Part shown: one piece after another, positions 11,166-21,313 of the stretch
How positions within the stretch are numbered: the first letter of the stretch is position 1
Layout of the letters: every line of letters begins with the position of its first letter
Assembly: GCA_028386065.3 (NCBI GenBank)
Contig: JAKUCV010002086.1
Span: 320,415-384,414 of the forward strand
DNA from: Turnera subulata
Taxonomy: Eukaryota; Streptophyta; Magnoliopsida; Malpighiales; Passifloraceae
DNA length: 64,000 nt
Direction of reading: 5' to 3'
The notes under the pieces: model-generated
What the model was told of the DNA's origin: nothing
The model's database searches: none
What the model saw: the letters and a program-made list of their open reading frames with translations, nothing else
Made by a program: the position numbers and the translations under genes

Positions 11166-11531
11166 CATTTATAATAAATAATTAAAAAGTAAATAGAGAA
11201 AACATAAAATTAAATATAGGAAAAACTTGCATCAATCCAAAGGTACTTTGCATCTAGCTTCTAGCCAATTAATTCTCTCTTTCCTTGTTTGTTTTGTTGC
11301 TCAAAGGTAACGTGGACCTATTAATATCAAGAACTATAGAGTTGTCAATTTCACTTGCAATCTATATAAATATCATTTATAATAAATAGTTAAAGGTAAA
11401 TAGAAAAAATATAGAATTAAATATAGAAAAAACTTGCATCAATCCAAAGGTACTTTGCATCTTCCCTTATTTTTTTGGTTCCTTAAAAGTAACGTGGCTT
11501 CTAGCTTATTAATTCTTTAGTGGCCTATTAA
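11166..11531. repeat. Imperfect tandem duplication, unit about 200 bp
   Basis: The block from about 11166 (ATTTATAATAAATAATTAA, then AACTTGCATCAATCCAAAGG and GTAACGTGG.CCTATTAAT) recurs from about 11374 to 11531 with the same landmarks in the same order. The DNA is AT-rich and non-coding. The sequence just before the second copy, CAATTTCACTTGCAATCTAT, is also found at 20,900, on the other side of the caulimovirid. Confidence 0.7.
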
Positions 11532-13835
11532 TGTGAAAATGAAGAGGGGGGTGAATTGGCCCCTTTTTTTAATTAAACACCGATTTGGCACGGCTGATGC
11601 CAAATCCTTCTTGAACTTGATGTTGCAGAATATGAACACAAAAGCACACACTAAAGCACACTTAAAAGGGAAGGGTTATAGAGATTTGCACAACGATTTA
11701 GAGTGGTTCGCCACTAAGGACTACATCCACTACTCAAAGAGTCCACCTTGAGATTTCTAACCTTGACTATACTGTGGTTTTTTCGGGTTCAACCACAACC
11801 TTTTACAAGCTTTTTCTAGGCTAAGCTCAAACCTATCACTCACCACAAACCTTCCTGATTTGTTGATCCCCACCTTAGCAGAGCTAATCCCAAGTCCCCA
11901 CTAAGATGTGTTTACTCTGAGAACAAGGAATCTTCAATGACCAAGTCAAGAAGATTTACAATTAAGCTCAATAATCAATGTATCTCAATGTATAATGTAC
12001 CTTAATGTATAATGTATCTCAATTTTAGCTCAAGGAGAACTGCAAGTATAACTCAACTTTCTTTCCAACAGAATTTTCGCAATAGCAGCTTCAACTTGAG
12101 TTTTTCAGTCTTCCTTCAATTTATAGAGGCTGGGGGAAGTAGGAATCTCATCATCCAACGGTTAGCTGTCACTTTCTGCTACCTTGAGATCTGGCATCGT
12201 TGGCGCCGAAACGTTCATCTCTCCATTTTTCAGAAAGTGGTCTGCACATGCTTAGCAGACTCCTAGGTTTGATCATCCTAGGTTGGACTGAATCGAATGA
12301 TCCGTTGAGAGAGTTTTCCAGTTCTTTAATCAAACATCTGCAAAGTAGAAAGAAACAAGATGACAGGTTTTATACACATAGGAGCACCTCTAACAAGTTT
12401 CTCCAAAGTTCAAGATAGTCAGCACATGCTCAGCAGACTCCTAGGTTGGACAGAATCAAATTGATCCATTGTGTGAAACCTACCCAAAACTTTAATCAAA
12501 CACCTAGGACTGAGTAATGGGTTCGAATCAACTGAATCAAACCGAATTTGTCGATTTTTGGTTTTCCGAATTGAAGTAAATTGTTACTCGAACTGTTTCG
12601 AATTATAGAGTCACCGAAAACCAAATTTCGAAATTAAAATAGTTCGGTAATCGATTGAGTCGAAAACCAAAAATTTTGAGATTAGCTATTTAATTAGGAA
12701 CTCTTTAATCGATTTTTGCATATAAAAAGTCATCTTTATTTTATTTAATGGATAAGATCATTACATAACTAACCAAGAGAGTCTCAGGTGGAGGGCAAAT
12801 CCATTAGAACACGATACTTTTGACAACATCTCTCCCACCATAGTTCTAATCGAGAAGTACTTGAACCATTAAAAAGAAAGACCAGAAATGGATAAACAAC
12901 AAAAATAAAAAGTGAGAGTTTGAGTAAGAGAAGAGGACTCTATGTTTTATCAAAATTTTGAGGAAGAAAAAAAATGTACAATCAGGAAGAGGGGGACAAA
13001 GAGAGAGGAGGACACTAGGTTTTATACCAGTAATATAAAAGTCTTTCGCTTCCCAGATCTTCATCAAAGACAAAATTAAACCATCTCTCATTTATTTCTT
13101 TTCTCTTTGTTGTTTTAAATTTGTTAAAGTTTTATTTGGGGAATGAAGAAGGCCACAACAAATCGTTGGCCACCAGCCATGATTAGAATTTTATATTGTG
13201 TTATTTTGCCGTTTTAAATATCTTCTCCAACTCTCTCGTCAGTCATCACAACACGTGTAATAGAGGTGGCAACAAAATATATTATTTTTAAAAATATAAT
13301 AAATTGTTGTTTGGTTTTCGGTTGCTTCGAATTTTTCAATATTGTTAGCATATCGTTAACCAGAAACCAAAATAATAAATTGGTTCGAAACCTATTTGAA
13401 TAACTCGGTCCGAAATCAACCAAATTAATTATGGTTCAGTTCGATAAATCAAAAAATAGATGAGAACCGAATTTTGCTCAGTCCTACAAACACCTGACAA
13501 TCAAAATGAGCTTGGCCCCAAGTTTATAGAGTATGGGAGCTATTCCAATAAGTATCACCAAATTTCAAGATAATCAAGGTCAAGTTGGGTGGCTCATAGT
13601 CCTTGAAAGCGACATCTCAAGCATGCCTTTCCAACAAGCCTACTCCACAAACTTTCACACATATCTCACTAACTTCAATTCCCAAAAATCTGATTTCATT
13701 ATTTAATTTAGGAGTTTGGGGGTGGATTAAAATAATCATAACCATAATTTTTCATAATCAAAATCAATTAAACGCATAGTTAGGTAATTAAGCTAAAATA
13801 CCAATTAACACTAATTGGCTAATTAATTAAGTACT
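11532..13835 (-). mobile_element. Sirevirus-type LTR, minus strand, truncated
   Basis: Read on the minus strand this ends GGCCAATTCACCCCCCTCTT and TTCACA, the same end style as the Sirevirus LTRs at 34,268 and 50,760. It has the stem-loop GATTTGGC/GCCAAATC (11581-11606) about 50 bp before the end. A minus-strand TATA box lies at about 12119-12128 (CCTCTATAAATTG), and a segment at about 12240-12300 is repeated near 12420-12470. A hAT element interrupts it at 12505-13486. Its far end is lost where the caulimovirid repeat starts at 13836. The 72-codon plus frame at 11533 is LTR sequence, not a gene. Confidence 0.75.
12497..13494. mobile_element. Non-autonomous hAT-like element
   Basis: 982-bp insertion (12505-13486) with terminal inverted repeats TAGGACTGAG / CTCAGTCCTA and an exact 8-bp target duplication CAAACACC (12497-12504 and 13487-13494). 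An 8-bp duplication is the hAT signature. Subterminal parts are rich in CGAA/TTCGG words (TTCGGTT, GAACCGAATT). The interior is AT-rich with only short frames, and no transposase is visible. It sits inside the minus-strand Sirevirus LTR, so it is younger than that LTR. Confidence 0.88.
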
Positions 13836-14056
13836 AAATAAACTATGAGTTTTTAAAAATTCTCACTCTGTTCATGAAAGTTCTCTATTATTAGCTATGT
13901 TAAGCTTCTTCCTTGTTATCCTAGTTACGGTCCTCCCATGATTATCCAGACAAGGGATACTAGAGAGGCTTGAGACAGAATCACCCTATGGTGTGGGCTT
14001 GAGAAAGTTCTCGCCTTGCGTGTTTGCCGTTTAATTATGGGAGGCTCCCGACGACC
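13836..14056 (+). repeat. Left terminal direct repeat of the caulimovirid
   Basis: 221 bp that recurs at 20578-20797 with few differences, from AAATAAACTATGAG to GGCTCCCGACGACC. It begins with AATAAA (13837-13842). In the right copy AATAAA lies about 60 bp after the TATA box, so this is probably the transcript end and leader region. Confidence 0.93.
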
Positions 14057-14058
14057 TG

Positions 14059-14072
14059 TGGTAGCGGAGCCA
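14059..14072 (+). promoter_or_regulatory. Primer binding site of the caulimovirid
   Basis: TGGTAGCGGAGCCA directly follows the left repeat. Caulimovirids prime minus-strand synthesis from initiator-Met tRNA with TGGTATCAGAGC; this copy differs at two positions, the same two seen in the primer sites of the chromovirus at 5133 and the Copia element at 38,016. Confidence 0.85.
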
Positions 14073-14156
14073 GACTGGCTTACATGGGGAGAGTACCCAT
14101 GATGAAGTTTGACAGAGTTAGTAAGTGAGGATGAGTAAAGAATAGACCTTAAACCA

Positions 14157-15110
14157 ATGGAAACACCCCAACTCACTAGATCAACTACCTCTATTACCCT
14201 CACACTCACTTCACCTATTTCTATTCCGGATAATGCTAGATCCTCCATCACAAATAAAATAGATCACCTAGTAGAAATCACTCATATCCCTGAAGAAGCC
14301 AGGGTTGAAGACTCTCTTCTATCTCTGGTAAACCCTTACACAGTTTTCAAAAAATGATCCATCTCTCGCTCTATTAGAACCATAATTTCTAATAAACGAC
14401 CTGCAGTAAAGGAATATGTCCAGTCATCCAAACTGTCTCAGTGCACGTTGAGTTCTTCAACTGCTGAATAGTATGTAACTTTGGAGATTCCCCAGGAGTT
14501 CATCATCCAGTGGAAAAGCAGCACTTTTCTCACCTCCATCTTGGAGCCATTCGGCTTGTCCTCTCATATCATGGGAGGAAAGGACTACCGATAATAGCGA
14601 GGCTATCATTACTAGATACAAGATATCTACGTTATGAAGACGCTGTGATTGGTACGGTCTTGACCACTCTGAATGCTGGGAGCGTAGTTCTTACTTTCTT
14701 CCCAAATTTCAACATGTCCTTGAATGACCCTCACTTGGGCCAAGCACTGAAGATACAAGTCCAGATCATTAGAGCTAAACAAGTAGCAAATGCAATTACA
14801 GCTACTTTACACCATCAGTAGGTCTATCGTCTCCAAGATCATGCAGTCAACCTTCCCACTCAAGGGATTTCAACAGATCCCTTATTCATTTATGTTGATA
14901 TGGATTCGACACCGACAATTGTCCAAGCTCCAAGACAACTTCCAAAGGAACAGCTTTCTAAGCTCATTCCTTTAGAATGGGTCACAAATTATGAGAACCT
15001 TCATCAACAAACCAACCTGTCCAGACAACTGAATCCACCTTTTATAGACAGAATGATGATACTGTTCCTACTATCTTCTCTCGTCTAGGAACATCTTCTA
15101 CTGAAGTCTT
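14157..15110 (+). pseudogene. Caulimovirid movement protein, broken
   Basis: Three frames share what was one reading frame. 14157-14357 gives the N-terminal part. 14510-14821 gives the best conserved part, with the G-A-I-R and GTVLTTLNAGSV-type core of the 30K-superfamily movement proteins. 14900-15088 gives a C-terminal part. At least two frameshifts and a stop at 14819-14821 separate them. The protein would dilate plasmodesmata for cell-to-cell spread. Confidence 0.85.
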
Positions 15111-15120
15111 CCATTCTTGC

Positions 15121-15970
15121 ATGATTCAACCAGTACCTTCACAAGAAAAAGAAAAAATACCAATCTCTTCTTTTAAACCAGATGGTTCAAAAGTCTATGT
15201 TTCACATGTAGATGGCCATTTTATTTGGGATTCTGATCCCTTCATGTGTGAACCTGGAAGTAACTGTGTTGATGAGTTTTATGACTTTGATGAGGATTAC
15301 ACCCTCCCTTCATCAAAGCCCAAGGAAAAGAGGCATCATTCCCGGTGCAAACCACATCCTGGCCCCCCGAAACCGCCCTCTGGATTAGCAAAGCCATGGA
15401 TACTTCATGAAGCCATTGCAAATGCCCCTCCTTTGGACTTTTACAAAAGAGCTTTGGAGATTCTTAAAGAGGAAAAGCTTTACAAGTCCAAAACCTATGC
15501 TACACTTGCAAGGACTGAAGTTCCTCCTCAGTCACTTGCATCATGCATGATGTTCAAACCAACAGAATTTCCTCCTCTGGAGCCACAATCAGACTTGCAG
15601 ACAAAGAGGTCTTTTAAGCCTTTTTGTTCTCAGCAACAAGTTCGCCCATATGGTCAGTTGGCCTCCCTAAGCCAAACTGAGGAAGTTCTAAACTACCAGT
15701 CTCAAAACCTTACTGCCCAAACTCATTTGCTTCAAAATCTTGATTCGAAGGTTGATCAGGTTCTTTCTCAACAGACCCTGACATCACAAAAACTTGATTC
15801 CCTTTCGGTTTAAGTCAAGATGCTTGAACATGATCTTTTAAGAAAATTAGAAGTAGTCCAAGATGAGTTAGCCCAAGCTCTTCAAACCAGTCGAAACTTT
15901 TATAACCCTTTTGTGGTCTAGAAAGAAGCAAAAGTAAAAGGCTAGAAAAAGAGCTTGATGATGCTAGAAA
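15121..15970 (+). pseudogene. Caulimovirid mid-region with coiled coil
   Basis: An open frame of 230 codons (15121-15813) continues the polyprotein after the movement domain. It has an acidic patch near codons 50-60, a Pro/Lys-rich linker, and from about codon 190 a heptad-like run (NLTAQTHLLQNLDSKVDQVL) predicted to form a coiled coil. After the TAA at 15811-15813 the heptads continue to about 15890 in the same frame, then stop again at 15919. Coiled coils at this place in the family often serve in virion-associated multimerisation; that role is inferred here. Confidence 0.7.
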
Positions 15971-16115
15971 AAACCTTGCTCAAAACCAGAAAGAACACCA
16001 AAGAAGTTCATCCCCTCCTTCCTTCTCTTTTCTAGATCAAGGGCAAACCTCATTTTTTAATCCCACCTTTTCTTTCACACCCAAAACCACAAATATTCCA
16101 CATAATTTCCGATCC

Positions 16116-17284
16116 ATGACTTCTATGTTTTCCCCAGAGCCACCAGCATCAAGACGTCAGTCTCGACGTTCCTCTTCTCCTCGTGACACACACAGAGAAG
16201 GCAAAGCACCATATAATCCATCATTCATGATAAGACATCAACCACCACACATCTCCATTACCCCTTCTTACAGTCCACTTCCATCCTCAAACACATCAGT
16301 CTCTGAGGATACAGAGTCTTCTTTTTCAGAATCAGCCTTTGCAGATATTACACAAATACTTATGGCTGACAGTACAGTAGGACCATCAAATACAACTCCA
16401 ATGTCTGAAGATACACATGTGTCAGGAACGGCCCCTGCCGGACCAAATGGTCCATTTGAATTCCCAGACCATAAGTCCTCACCTAGAAGACCATAGTTTA
16501 CCTTTGATGACATCCCTAAAGCCAGGTGGAGACACAGACTCTAGGACTTTCAGGCTTGGGTAGACAAAGAAGTCATCACAAGCAACACCTTGTTTTGGGC
16601 TTTAAAAGAATTCGTCACCAGAACCACAGGAAGTCTTAGAGAGTGGTTCCAACATTTTTCAGAAATTCACATCAGGCAATTTGGCATGAGTCCTACCTCA
16701 TCACAAGCCATGTTCCATATACATACTGAATTTCTTGGAGAATTCACTGACAAACATAGGCTCAGAAAGACTGAATATCACCAGAGGAAATGCTGCTCTA
16801 TTTACAAAAGCATGCCTCCATCATGACCAAACTATATTATGCTCTAGGTGCAACTCTAGAGCACAGAGAAGTATTCTTGGCCTCATTTCCTGAGATGCTA
16901 TAGGCTAAAGTTCACAGTGTACTCTCAAGTGGCAATGAGACCATGCAAACAGTCAGTCTTGGTCGACTATATCGGTTGCTTCTCAAAGCCAGAGAAACCA
17001 TTTGTGAGAATCAACAAATGTTCCAAGAATTTGCAGCAAGAGCGAAAGAGCTCAAACCCGTCTGCAACAAGTCTTACTTGAAGATCAAATGCAAAGACAA
17101 ACTTTGTTCTTACTCCCGTAAGTCAACCCATTTTGACAGGTATGAGAATTACTCTACCAAGCACAAAAAGTCCAAAAACAAGTTTAATCGAAAACGGTTT
17201 TCATCCAAATTACGGTATTACCGTAAGAAAGGAAAGAGACTAAAGAAGGGTGGCAGATGCTTTATTTGTGGGAAAAAAAGGTAA
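16116..17284 (+). pseudogene. Caulimovirid capsid region with zinc knuckle, broken
   Basis: 16116-16496 is a Ser/Pro-rich spacer. The capsid core is readable at 16590-16826 and, after another break, 16943-17284, followed by a Lys/Arg/Ser-rich arm and the knuckle CFIC at about 17260. In-frame stops lie at 16494 and 16824. An extra A in the run at 17271-17277 shifts the frame within the knuckle. In the shifted frame the expected His position reads Asn, so the Zn site would be lost even without the shift. Confidence 0.85.
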
Positions 17285-17892
17285 TTTCACAAAATCATGC
17301 CCTCAACAGCCCAGCAAAGTTGGCAAAGCTGGTCCAACAGATCCACCCGAGTACTCACGTAGACCTGGAAGCAGCAGACATTGAGTCACTCCTCTCAGAA
17401 ACTAAAGAACCAATGGAGGACACTGTCTTTGTTCTGGAGCATTCAGATCAGTCCTCCACAGAGTCCAATCTCTCTGAAGATGAAGAAACTACAGATAACA
17501 TGTATTTCCCAATTTTTCAGGCACAACAAGTTGTTGATCATCCAAATACAAAACCATCCATCAAATTGCAACTACTCCCTTCCAAATATGACAAACCAAC
17601 TACGGTGATTGCATTTTTGGATACCGGTGGACGCAGGAGTTTTCTCAACCCAAAAATCTTTCCTCCAGAAGCATGGGATAGGAAGAAAGAATACTTTCAG
17701 GCAGCTAATGGAGAAATTTTCCACACCAGTCTGATTACACGAAGGACTGTTGGAATACAATTCTTCCCAAGATGTACTGTTTGGTCCAAAGTGCTCGGCA
17801 CCAGCCTTCTGGAAAAAGATCTGTTAATTGGATTTGACATTATCCAAAAGGTAGCAAACCTTCAAATCCTTTCTCAAGGATTAAAATTTTAG
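17257..17892 (+). pseudogene. Caulimovirid protease region
   Basis: 211-codon frame that overlaps the end of the capsid frame because of the A-run shift. The first 100 residues are acidic and low-complexity. The aspartic protease active site D-T-G is intact at about 17619-17627 within AFLDTGGRRSF, and a flap/hydrophobic segment with a G-F-D-I motif follows near 17830. It would cleave the polyprotein. The frame ends at TAG (17890). Confidence 0.88.
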
Positions 17893-18107
17893 AGGCTTTT
17901 TACCCCTTCTCACTCCAGAAGGTTTTTGCCCTAATAAATGCTCCAACAGATTATGGAGAGCTTAGAGATAAGCTTTTACAGTCCTGTGCAGACAGTAATT
18001 CCCAGTTCAGACATCCATGTCCACTTTGGAAAAATGAAAATTTTTTTATAACTCTTCCGTTCAAGCTTAATGAAGACATCAATCCAACCAAAGCGTCTCA
18101 TCCAGGT

Positions 18108-19330
18108 ATGACACCTTCCGATTTACTGCTTGCAAGAGAAGAATGTTTACAACTCTTACAGCAAGGTCATATTGAGCCTACTAAGTCTGAGTGGGCTTGT
18201 CAAGCATTTTATATGGAGAAACGAACAGAAAAGTTAAGGGGAAAGAAGAGGTTAGTCATTGATTACAAGCCTCTAAATCATTTCCTTCGAGATGATAAGT
18301 TTCCCATTCCAAAGATAGACACCATGCTACTACATCTCAAAGAAGCATGTGTCTTCTCAAAGTTCGATTTAAAAGCTGGGTTTTGGCAATTGGGGATTGA
18401 CCCAAAAGACCGTTACAAGACGGCGTTCTGCATCCCAGATGCACAATACCAGTGGACGGTTATGCCGTTCGGTTTGAAGGTGGCACCATCCATTTTCCAG
18501 AAGTCTATGATCGAGATATTTCAGCCCATCCTTCACAGTGCCTTGATTTACATAGACGACATTCTACTTTTTTCAAAGAAAAAGGAGGACCATCTCCTAC
18601 TCCTCTCTCAATTCCACCAAATCATTCAGGATTATGGCGTTATGCTTTCTGAAAAAAAAAAGCATTATTGGCCAAGAAGAAATTGATTTCTTAGGCAGGC
18701 ACTTCAAGAATGGTTATTATCAGCCTGGACCCCACATCGCACAAGAATTGCTCAACTCCCCAGATGATAACCTGACACAAAAGCAGATTCAGCAATTTTT
18801 GGGCACAGTGAATTATATACGTGACTTTATCCCTAAACTTACATGCTACACCAGCCAACTTTCCAAGATGCTTAAGAAGAATGCCCCACCTTAGGGACCG
18901 GAGCAAACAATAGCTGTCAAGGAACTAAAGAAGATAGCCCAGGACCCTCCTCCACTCAAGATTCCATCCATTGGCACCAGAATTCTCCAAACAGACGCAA
19001 GTGATAAGTACTGGAGAGCAGTACTCCTAGAAGAAATTGATGGGAAAAAACACTACTGTGTCCATGTAAGTGGCAACTTTTCCAACTTGCAGTCAAATAT
19101 GGAATCAGGAAGTTTGAATTTTATCTGGTAAATTTTCACTTTATTGTGGAAATGGACAACTCATCGTTCCCAAAGATTCTTGATTTCAAAAATAAGAGAG
19201 TACCGGACAAACAACTCCTCAGATGGAAACAGTGGTTTGACAAATATGACTTCTCAGTAAACCATATAAAAGGAGACCACAACCTCATACCGGATATGCT
19301 CTCACTGCCAGCACGAAAATCATCCATTCA
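18108..19330 (+). pseudogene. Caulimovirid reverse transcriptase and RNase H, broken
   Basis: 18108-18686 holds an almost complete reverse transcriptase: the VIDYKPLN motif, SKFDLKAGFWQ, MPFGLKVAPSIFQ, and the catalytic YIDD at about 18549-18560. A run of ten A at 18651-18660 carries a frameshift, after which the thumb (FLGTVNYIRDFIP) continues at 18634-18894 until TAG. RNase H begins near 18985 with ILQTDAS, is broken near 19129, and ends near 19310. No integrase follows. Confidence 0.92.
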
Positions 19331-20331
19331 TTTGGTTTCCCCTGTCAAGATCATCCCATTGGTCTTAATGGCTTCCTTCTCTTCCAATTTCTATTGGAAA
19401 ACACCGAAAAACCAAGCCTTCTGGTCAGATATAGCTACAAATTTAGAAACAATGCCCCCTGTCCTGGCTCAAAAGAAGAAACTTAATGTTTTCATCATTC
19501 GACAATATGCCAGAAATATCATGTTCCAGTTTCTGACTAATTTCCTGGTGTACCAAGGAGCAGACTTCTCCAACACCTTTTCATCCCAGTTCTTTCCAGA
19601 TCATCTGTTCAGACGAGTCAGCATTGTCCATATCCATAGCTTTTTAGTTGATGAGCTTTGGTACAACTGGTGTTTATTTACCAGAAACTATGGCCTCCTA
19701 TGTCTCAAGGCTTTAGACGTGTTTGAACACTTAATGGATTTAGATGAATAAGGTTCAGTGGACACTCTTGCAATGGTTCGCCCCACTTCATCAGTGGAGA
19801 ACCTGGCTCAAATCAGCTTTAGATGAAACAGAGGACCACCTTCGTCCACGACTGTGTATCCTATTCACAACATTCCGACCTTATCACGGTTATCCTCTAA
19901 CACCTCACCTAGTTGTCACTCCGTGGAAAAGGTATACTGCAGTGGAACCACCTCAAGAGCTGTTAAAAGAGGCATGGCAATACCTCTGTGTCATCATTGG
20001 TTATAATCCAGATTGGGACAAACGGTCCAACACCACAGCTACGGTTCCCTTGTCACCAATCCCTCCGGATCCAGCCAAAATTCAAGACTCACAAAATCCA
20101 TACTCCCAGATCTCTTGTGCATATGACAATGTTTTCCAGAACATTGAAAAAGAGGACAACCAACTTCGCATGGAGAATGAAGAATTTGATGCACTGAATA
20201 ATGCACATGATTTGAATGATGACAGTTGTCTTGATCTGGATGATGTAATGCATGACGACTGGCCAGGCAGTCCCTATGACTCAGATAAGGATTGCAATCT
20301 CAGCCCTAGCCATGAACCAATCAACAAATAA
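19331..20331 (+). pseudogene. Caulimovirid C-terminal frames
   Basis: Two frames follow RNase H. The first runs on from 19146 to TAA at 19749-19751. The second, 19744-20331 (195 codons), starts with an ATG that overlaps this stop, so the two are out of register by one base. The second is uninterrupted, has a WFAPLHQWRTW-type aromatic start and a strongly acidic C-terminus (runs of D and E from residue 135). Its function is not recognised. In a fossil this broken, an intact 195-codon frame is notable. Confidence 0.7.
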
Positions 20332-20510
20332 GCTTTTCAAAAGCTTATCAGGAATCTTATCAAGTTTAAAGTATTTTAACGTGTTGTAATAATGGTGTCA
20401 GAAACACCACGTGAATGTTGAGTCATTGTCTGTCTTGTCCTTTGTTTAATGTCAGTGTCATTGGGACCCTGTATTCCCACTAGACGTGTAGCTGGCAGAG
20501 ACCCCCAGCC

Positions 20511-20520
20511 TCTATAAAAA
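20511..20520 (+). promoter_or_regulatory. Pregenomic promoter TATA box of the caulimovirid
   Basis: TCTATAAAAA lies in the non-coding stretch between the last frame and the right terminal repeat. A CACGTG palindrome sits about 100 bp upstream (20,409) and AATAAA about 60 bp downstream (20,579). This is where the full-length viral transcript should start. Confidence 0.75.
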
Positions 20521-20577
20521 TGGTTCTTAAGATGTAACAAGGGACATCTCGGATTTTCCAAGTTTCCCTAACTTGTG

Positions 20578-20797
20578 AAATAAACTATGAGTTTTTAAAA
20601 AATCTCTCTCTGTTCTTGAAAGTTCTCTATTATTAGCTATGTTAATCTTCTTCCTTGTTATCCTAGTTACGATCCTCCCATGATTATCCAGGCAAGGGAA
20701 CTAGAGAGGCTTGAGACAGAACCGCCCTATGGTGTGGGCTTGAGAAAGGTCTCGCCTTGCGTGTTTGCCGTTTAATTATGGGAGGCTCCCGACGACC
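20578..20797 (+). repeat. Right terminal direct repeat of the caulimovirid
   Basis: 220 bp copy of 13836-14056. It ends at the same ACGACC, after which the left copy continues into the primer site while this one runs into an inverted viral fragment. Confidence 0.93.
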
Positions 20798-20799
20798 GG

Positions 20800-20865
20800 G
20801 AATTTTTGGGAACGATGAGTTATCCATTTCCACAATAAAGTGAAAATTTACCAGATAAAATTCAA
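20800..20865 (-). pseudogene. Inverted fragment of the caulimovirid RNase H region
   Basis: 66 bp that is the reverse complement of 19114-19179, with only about two differences. It abuts the right terminal repeat (two bases between). The junction shows a rearranged viral copy: a second viral piece joined in inverted orientation, as is common when these viruses integrate by illegitimate recombination. Confidence 0.9.
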
Positions 20866-21313
20866 TTACCTTAACACAAAAGAATAGAGATAGACCAATT
20901 TCACTTGCAATCTATATAAATATATAAGAGCTGACCCCTAAAGTTTTTTTTACATTAGGTCATGGGCAACATATGCATTTAGTATTTTAACTTATTTTTC
21001 TCTCAATTAATTAATACATAAATTTCATTATTTTCTTCCCCTACGTATATTTGTTATTGAGTTCAAAAATAGAAACTAATCATAAATATATATATTAAAT
21101 TTATACGATGCATTTGGACTATTTACAAAATATACTTGTTAGGTTTGAAACCCGGAATCAATAATAAATTTATACATCCTTACATTGTATTTATGTAATA
21201 GCATTCCAAATCTAATTACTAAATTTATAAACCTACTTATCAATACATATATTTTATTTAATAGGTTATGAATTAAAACTAATTATAAATATATATATTA
21301 AATTTATACAATA

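Larger units (their letters stand above)
13836..20865 (+). other. Endogenous caulimovirid (integrated plant pararetrovirus), defective
   Basis: About 7 kb of plus-strand viral sequence in the order: terminal repeat, Met-tRNA-type primer site, movement protein, coiled-coil region, capsid region with zinc knuckle, aspartic protease, reverse transcriptase, RNase H, C-terminal frames, promoter, terminal repeat. There is no integrase, as expected for Caulimoviridae. The gene order and long fused polyprotein style resemble petuvirus/florendovirus-type endogenous viruses. Many frameshifts and stops break it, so it is a fossil. The 221-bp direct repeat at both ends fits a copy derived from terminally redundant or circular viral nucleic acid. 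Confidence 0.93.

Noticed and set aside
13837..20797. LTR retrotransposon interpretation of the caulimovirid
   Set aside because: There is no integrase, the repeats carry no TG..CA ends, a movement protein is present, and the promoter lies before the right repeat as in pararetroviruses.
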